From positions 1 to 47,152 of the forward strand of contig LSSL01000428.1 in the NCBI GenBank assembly GCA_001953115.1: 47,152 nt of DNA. Direction: 5' to 3'. The stretch is from Smittium mucronatum (taxonomy: Eukaryota; Kickxellomycota; Harpellomycetes; Harpellales; Legeriomycetaceae). Positions 42,901 to 47,152 of this stretch are shown here, piece after piece. Positions within the stretch are counted from its first letter, which is position 1; every line of letters starts with the position of its first letter. A program made the position numbers and the translations under genes. The notes beneath the pieces were generated by a model. That model was not told where the DNA came from. It was given only the letters and a program-made list of their open reading frames with translations, and did no database searches.

Positions 42901-44461
42901 AAAATCTGACAGTAACAGCAACCCAGAAGATGTTAGCACTAAATTGGTAGTTGTAGACAATAGCACTGAACTAGTTGCGGGGGCATTAGTCGTTTTGGAA
43001 AACATAGCAAAGAAGTGGTCTAACTTTTTGAACCCATACATTAGACAGATATTTGAGGTTATAATGGACAGCAGAGTATGCTATTTGAGTTTACACCCAG
43101 AACTCCCATTCCTTCCTAAAGGATTTGGAAATGAAGAATCTGTTGATGGAGAGGAATCACGAGTACAAGGAGAGTTTGAATCAGGAGACAGCAAGTACGA
43201 ATTCTCTAGAAAGGATCTTACTCTTAGGAAGAAGGCAGCACATTGTTACAACAACCTGCTTGGACTTATCTCCAGTTCAGTTAGTCCTAGGATTTTACTT
43301 GAAGAGCAGTTTAATTTTTATGAGAGCATTCTGAAGGACGGAAGAATGAAAGCCAAGATGGACGTATTTTCAGTAATCAATCTATCGCGACTTACTGGAC
43401 TGATAGTCAACTCGATCTCGAATGAAGAATTAGTTAAATTCCACAATCCAATCTACAAATTCTTCTTGACATTGTTTGCATGTGATTTCGGACGAACCTT
43501 TTTGGACCAGTACTTTAGACTGGCTTCAAAGGAGACATCAGGAGACTATTCCAGCGAATATCTTATGACGCTGAGACTGATAGAGACATTAGTCGACAAT
43601 TTTGTTGAGTTCTGCACGAAATTAAACGAATCGTCGTTTTCGCCATTGATAACATCGTTCGTTGATTGGGCCACGATAGGAATCAACAGAGTAGGAACAG
43701 TTGAAGATAAGTCAGAGATCGGGGCACAAATTACCAAGTCGATGCGACTGAATGTGATGTATTTAGTCGCGAACAAATTGTTTGAGAAACTGCAGTCGAT
43801 CTTTACGCCGTACTACGAGCAATTGATAGGAACAAGTTTGGTAGTATTGGGAGAGTTTGGGCTTGAAGGGGACAATGTGAAAGTAGGGGAAAGAGAGAGC
43901 TTAAACCTGGAGGGAAATAAATTGCAAGTGCCGAATAAGGTATGGGCGAACGTTCTAGAGTCGCTGAGACTATCGGCACTGCACGATTCCGGGGACTTCT
44001 GGTCGACAGACACGTTTGAAAGATTCATCAAGCCGCTGGGAGGACAAGTAGCAAACACGCTTGTGGAGAGGGATGATGATGGAGAAGTAGAGGTGGAAAG
44101 CGAAGAAGGTGGAGATATAATGAGCAGCGAATACTTGGAACGAATTAGAACTAGCCTTGGTCCAGCAATAACGCAGATGTACATAGCAGTAGGCAACGAT
44201 GCAATGTGGAAGCAATTGCACGGGTTGGTGCTGATGAAGACAAGATCGCAGTCGGCATATGTGCGGGCTGGAGGCGTGGAACTAGCGAAAGCAAGTTTCA
44301 AGGCGCTGGGAGAAGAGTTCTTGATTCTGGTTCCAGAAACAATTCCATTCTTGGCTGAGCTTATTGACGATGAAGATGCGAGTGTAGAACGTTTGACGAA
44401 TGAAACTATTGTTACGATCGAGTCGTTCTTGGGAGAATCGCTCGTCCCATACTTTAATTAG
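36973..44461 (+). CDS. UTP10: U3 snoRNP / small-subunit processome component Utp10 (HEATR1)
   Basis: Two exons, 36973-37337 and 37468-44461, give 2452 residues. This is longer than my recollection of human HEATR1 (about 2140) and yeast Utp10 (about 1770). The protein is a nucleolar HEAT-repeat scaffold of the t-UTP subcomplex, which links pre-rRNA transcription to 18S processing. The N-terminus matches the family closely: MSLAQQLYR, ASLIFDSKRA (27-36), LGPYFLTKPAGLALEWLLRR (101-120) and LPYHYTNAF across and after the intron. The C-terminal BP28CT domain starts near residue 2030 (DLTLRKKAAHCYNNLLGL), and the last 52 residues carry LGEEFLILVPETIPFLAEL and FLGESLVPYF, as in HEATR1. Helical repeats fill the middle, with Ser/Lys-rich insertions. 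Synonymous codon choice drifts from pyrimidine-ending near the 5' end to purine-ending near the 3' end. The small first exon is required by the conserved N-terminus. Confidence 0.97.
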
Positions 44462-44523
44462 AATTGAATAAATTTGAGGGCAGGAAATTTTCCCTAATAC
44501 TCGATAATTTAGGGATTTTTTAT

Positions 44524-44529
44524 AATAAA
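44524..44529 (+). terminator. Candidate polyadenylation signal for UTP10
   Basis: An AATAAA hexamer 63 bases after the UTP10 stop. Another lies only six bases after the stop (44467-44472). The tail-to-tail gap to ATG44 is just 156 bases, so the two transcripts probably have overlapping or closely abutting 3' ends. Confidence 0.35.
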
Positions 44530-44617
44530 GGAACTGAATTTTATTTATTAAATTAAAAAATTTTGCAACTTGGTTTGTACTTTAGATTGTAAATGAAAGA
44601 ATGGAAAGTAGGAAAAG

Positions 44618-44984
44618 TTATTTTGTTTTTTCAAAGTAGGAAGGGTACTTCTTCATTTGATCAACGAGGAAATCCAAAGTCTTTTCGCCAAAAACAAAGT
44701 AATTATCAATAAAACTAGAGATGTTTTCGTCCTTAGAAATATTCTTGTGCTTGACCCTAATTTAATTTTTTTTATAAAAAAAAAACAAAGTGGGAGGATA
44801 TTTCCCTTGAATTAATAATTAGATCAAAAAGATTAAAATAAAAGCGGGTTTGAAGGTAAGAGTGGATGGAGAGGGGAGGGAAAGGGACTTACTCGTAACC
44901 AGTAGATTTTTTTATACCGGCAAGGGTGGTTGAAATAAGGATGGCATCAACAGAGAGATGGACTAGTTTTGACACAAAAGACAT
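44618..44984 (-). CDS. ATG44: Mitofissin Atg44 (former DUF1748 family)
   Basis: Two exons on the minus strand, 44984-44893 and 44756-44618, encode 76 residues. The intron has a perfect GTAAGT donor and a TTAG acceptor, and the split Glu codon closes in phase. The N-terminal block HLSVDAILISTTLAGIKKST (residues 9-28) matches the family signature, as does the distal FIDNYFVFGEKTLDFLVDQ followed by YFEK near the end. The yeast member is about 73 residues. Mitofissin acts in the mitochondrial intermembrane space and drives membrane fission needed for mitophagy; that function is carried over from yeast. The frame stays open upstream to 45326 but contains no ATG before 44984, so this start is well supported. 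The leader is strongly pyrimidine-rich on the sense strand. It converges on UTP10 and diverges from EMC6. Confidence 0.93.
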
Positions 44985-45779
44985 GATTCTAAATAAAGAA
45001 TGTACAGCGAGTAGAGAACGGGATGCGAAAAGAGCCAAATTGGAAATTAAAAAAACAGTAAAAATAAAAAGTAGGGGATTTTTTGGCGAGGAATAAAGTA
45101 CCTTTGAATGTATTTGGTGGGTGTATAGAGAGAGAGAAAATGAGAATAGACTCTGTGTAGGAAAGTAAATTATGGAATCAAAAAGATGGCGACAACCGAA
45201 AAAACGAGCCGGATGAGAAAAAGTTATGTTGATCTGAAAAAGTACGACGAGTGGAGCGGTGGATGTTGGTGGAATGGGATGGTCTATATGGAATCTAAAA
45301 AACAAAAAAGTTTGATAAAAAAGCAAGAAAGGAAGGGTTAAAAAAATTTAGATTTGAAAAATTCTTGGCTTTGGCAACTAATTGACTATTATTCTTTACT
45401 ACTAAAAAAAAACGGAGCAGAATTAATGTGATTTCGTATTGATCAAAATGTCTTATTGGATATATATTTGGCGAATGAGGGGGTCTTATGGGAGAAAATC
45501 AAGAAAAGAGGCCAGAAAAGGCTATAAATCAATTCTAGTGGATTACCAATAGATCCGACCAATGAATTTATATAATAGTGGATTTGGGGGTAATTGATGG
45601 GTAAAGTTCAGGGGTAGCTTGCAGCTGATAGGTGTGTGTTGGAGAGAGATGGCCTAGAAGCCAGAAGCATAAAAAGAGTCGTATTGAATGCTACTCTACT
45701 GAAGATGTTTCGATCTTTTTATGGTTCTTAGATACTCTTATTAGATTTAAAAGTACTGAATATATCCGTTTAATAATAG
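44985..45779. promoter_or_regulatory. Shared divergent promoter region of ATG44 and EMC6
   Basis: A 795-base interval between the two divergent start codons. The + strand is markedly purine-rich over 44985-45320, which is the ATG44 leader. CCAAT-type motifs occur near 45546 and 45560 (ACCAATAG and ACCAATGA), roughly midway, and could serve both genes. A TTTATATAA stretch follows near 45569. Assignments are by motif and position only. Confidence 0.4.
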
Positions 45780-46368
45780 ATGGCTGATACAAAACCGAGA
45801 TCTTCTTTTTTGGGGGCGATGGAACGGAGAGAGGAATGGAATACCGTAAGACACATTACCGCCCTATCTTTCTTTTTATTTTTTAAAAAATAGTCGGTTG
45901 TAAATCTATAGGCGGATTTGAAGGTGGCCACATCATTGGTTTTGATGCTAACCGCGTTACTCGTTGGTACTTTATGCGGAATCTTTGGGGTTGAGGGGAT
46001 CACTGGTTTTATCACGCAAGTGTTTTATATATAATATATATATATACTTGATTTAGCTTTTACTCTTTCTAATTTTAATTGCTAAAAAAAACCATAATCC
46101 AATATTTGGTAATAGACTGGTTGTTGTAGCGTATGTTAACACGGCAGTGTACTGGAGAAAGTACTTGGACATCAACATTAAAGATTTTGGCTCAATCAAT
46201 GAATTCTTTTCAGAGAGTATCGCACCCACTTTATCTTGCTTCTTGGTAATTTATATCAAATTTCCACAATTATTATTTTAGGCTCAAACCCATATCCCCC
46301 CTTTTTTCTACCCTTTATTCTTTTTCTAGATTCCTTGGATAGGACTTTACAATGCCCTGCACGTTTAG
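45780..46368 (+). CDS. EMC6: ER membrane protein complex subunit 6 (EMC6)
   Basis: Four exons, 45780-45845, 45912-46015, 46116-46245 and 46330-46368, give 112 residues, the usual EMC6 length (about 110). EMC6 is a small three-helix subunit of the ER membrane complex, an insertase for transmembrane proteins. Helix 1 (about 27-49) ends in the family-typical GTLCGIFGVEGITGF (41-55). Helix 2 follows (about 55-70, LVVVAYVNTAVYW). Helix 3 carries the C-terminal signature FLIPWIGLYNALHV (99-112), like the family's FWTFLYGMVHV ending. The intron after exon 2 is best read as GC-AG: GCAAGT at 46016 is the only donor that joins exon 3 at 46116 in frame and keeps helix 2 intact. A GT donor at 46006 joined to 46130 is also in frame but shortens that helix. 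The N-terminal 22 residues are not conserved. Confidence 0.9.
46016..46115 (+). other. Likely GC-AG intron in EMC6
   Basis: The proposed donor is ATCAC followed by GCAAGTGT, which matches the strong consensus seen in non-canonical GC donors. The acceptor is GGTAATAG. Phase 2 to phase 2 joining makes an ACA codon and gives an uninterrupted second transmembrane helix. The nearby GTG donor at 46020 is in the wrong phase for every acceptor tested. Confidence 0.65.
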
Positions 46369-46540
46369 ATTTCTCCCTTCATTAGTTGCGCTTTTATTTA
46401 CCGTTTAATCATATTGTCAAAAAAAAGGCGAGCCATATTGATCTAGATTTAATAACAAACAACTTGAGCGGAAAGGAGACAGCAGATTTTATATTTATTT
46501 TAATTTTTTTATTAGGAGCTATGATTATTAAATTTTTATT
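46369..46540. other. EMC6 3' region
   Basis: A short A+T-rich spacer after the EMC6 stop. Nothing was recognised apart from the presumed 3' end of EMC6 and of any converging minus-strand gene. Confidence 0.4.
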
Positions 46541-46753
46541 TTAGAAAAATCTTTTAAACATGATTGTTTTATTGCAAGCGTTTAGTTTTAGTACAAATAC
46601 TGGAGATTTAAAACGCCCTAACAACGTTTTTTTTTTATGTCTTCGCAAACTTCGACGAAATTGTCGTAATCGAAAGAATGTTTGCAGACTTTTTACACTT
46701 TTCTGAACCTCTTCGTGGTCTATGGCTTTGATCATTTCCTCTAGAGTGGGCGG
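46541..46753 (-). CDS. Exon-like basic C-terminal frame, unrecognised
   Basis: A minus-strand frame of 70 codons runs from directly after a GGGCATAG (possible splice acceptor, 46754-46761) to a TAA at 46541. An internal ATG at 46735 would give 64 residues on its own. The predicted peptide starts PPTLEEMIKAIDHEEVQKSV and continues into an Arg/Lys-rich stretch, RLRQFRRSLRRHKKK. This looks like the charged end of a real protein, perhaps mitochondrial or nucleic-acid binding, but I cannot name it. A further open minus-strand frame lies upstream at 46804-47040 (GVRVPRSRGPGVMPQR inside). A convincing donor joining the two was not found. Confidence 0.35.
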   Translation of the reverse strand, partial: PPTLEEMIKAIDHEEVQKSVKSLQTFFRLRQFRRSLRRHKKKTLLGRFKSPVFVLKLNACNKTIMFKRFF

Positions 46754-46779
46754 CTATGCCCGCATTAATTGCCTGGTTC

Positions 46780-46793
46780 TTTTTTTTTTTTTT
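46780..46793. repeat. T14 homopolymer
   Basis: Fourteen T residues on the + strand separate the exon-like minus-strand frame from the G+C-richer island. On the + strand it would also act as a polymerase III terminator if a small RNA ended here, but no internal promoter boxes were recognised. Confidence 0.7.
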
Positions 46794-46799
46794 CCATGA

Positions 46800-46985
46800 A
46801 ATGTCATTCCTGATCCCATTCTACATCCAGTAGTACCCCGCCCCGCAATTCTATAGTCCCCAGGCACCGCTGCGGCATGACTCCAGGACCCCTACTCCTT
46901 GGCACCCGTACCCCCATTATTGAATTGATACTGCGAATCCGCACCTCTTTTGCGGCAATACCAATACCAAAATACTTGCGGTTCA
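46800..46985. other. G+C-rich island of unknown nature
   Basis: This stretch, above all 46830-46960, is far richer in G and C than anything around it and is C-biased on the + strand. Both strands carry open frames here: minus 46804-47040 (78 codons from a TTG), and plus about 46813-46992 (around 60 codons). No known protein motif was found on either. In A+T-rich genomes such islands are often structured RNAs, so a non-coding RNA is a real alternative to an exon. Confidence 0.4.
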
Positions 46986-47138
46986 TTTTTTGAGTTTTCC
47001 AGCCTTTTGCCAAAATGTATTTTAAATTGTCTACTAACAATTTTTATCAACCCAGTATAAAATCTATGGTCCACTTTTCACTTTCTCTCTCTGTATTATA
47101 CTTGAAAACTAGGGGTGCAGTAAGGAGGGGCGAGAGAT

Positions 47139-47152
47139 GGGGGGGGGGGGGG
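47139..47152. repeat. Terminal G homopolymer
   Basis: The window ends in 14 consecutive G residues after GCGAGAGAT. This is typical of a place where sequencing or assembly stops. The neighbouring sequence shows no telomere-like unit. Confidence 0.8.

Noticed and set aside
37484..44301. Several antisense open frames inside UTP10
   Set aside because: They are shadows of a 7 kb coding sequence whose codon bias lowers stops on the other strand. None has a recognisable domain.
44985..45326. Long N-terminal extension of ATG44 on the minus strand
   Set aside because: The frame is open only because the leader is pyrimidine-rich. It contains no ATG, and the family protein starts at the conserved block a few residues after 44984.
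46690..46745. GATCATTT string after a CTTT, reminiscent of the U3 snoRNA box A region
   Set aside because: The match includes an insertion in the core, and no box B, C or D elements follow before the T14 run. The minus-strand exon-like frame explains the stretch at least as well.
47100..47152. G-rich end as a telomere
   Set aside because: No repeated telomere-like unit precedes it. It is a plain homopolymer, most simply an assembly end.

Overview
This is a eukaryotic, almost certainly fungal, nuclear segment. The genes are split by short introns (about 65 to 280 bases), the DNA between them is very A+T-rich, and one gene belongs to the fungal mitofissin (Atg44, formerly DUF1748) family. Intron-containing genes, short spacers around most genes and two long A+T-rich deserts would fit an A+T-rich early-diverging fungus, but that placement is only a guess.

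Layout. Bases 1-8947 are a desert with no convincing gene. PRP31 (8948-10504, +) and a forkhead factor with an FHA domain (11018-12871, -) lie tail to tail. Bases 12872-28180 hold a probable decayed coding relic (about 13842-14757) and then more than 13 kb of gene-free, increasingly A+T-rich DNA. A second relic (about 28390-28934, -) precedes a compact block of four + strand genes: a three-LIM protein (29210-31040), ELP3 (31374-34102), a gene whose C-terminal part resembles the BAF57/SMARCE1 subunit of SWI/SNF (34919-36386), and the giant UTP10 (36973-44461). ATG44 (44618-44984, -) converges on UTP10 and diverges from EMC6 (45780-46368, +). The last 780 bases contain a G+C-richer island with an exon-like minus-strand frame, and the window ends in a G run.

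The genes do not form a pathway. They are conserved housekeeping functions: splicing (PRP31), tRNA wobble modification (ELP3), small-subunit rRNA processing (UTP10), ER membrane protein insertion (EMC6), mitochondrial fission in mitophagy (ATG44), and transcription and chromatin (forkhead, BAF57-like). All exon structures were assembled by hand from splice sites, reading phase and family conservation, and all phases close correctly.

Most worth a second look: an unannotated exon-like frame on the minus strand between ELP3 and its downstream neighbour (34522-34746); a BAF57-like protein with no HMG box; a likely GC-AG intron in EMC6; a purine/pyrimidine skew switch inside UTP10 that continues past the gene; and the long A+T desert with coding relics at its edges. 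I found no clear new multi-gene system, no CRISPR array, no recognisable tRNA and no intact transposon.
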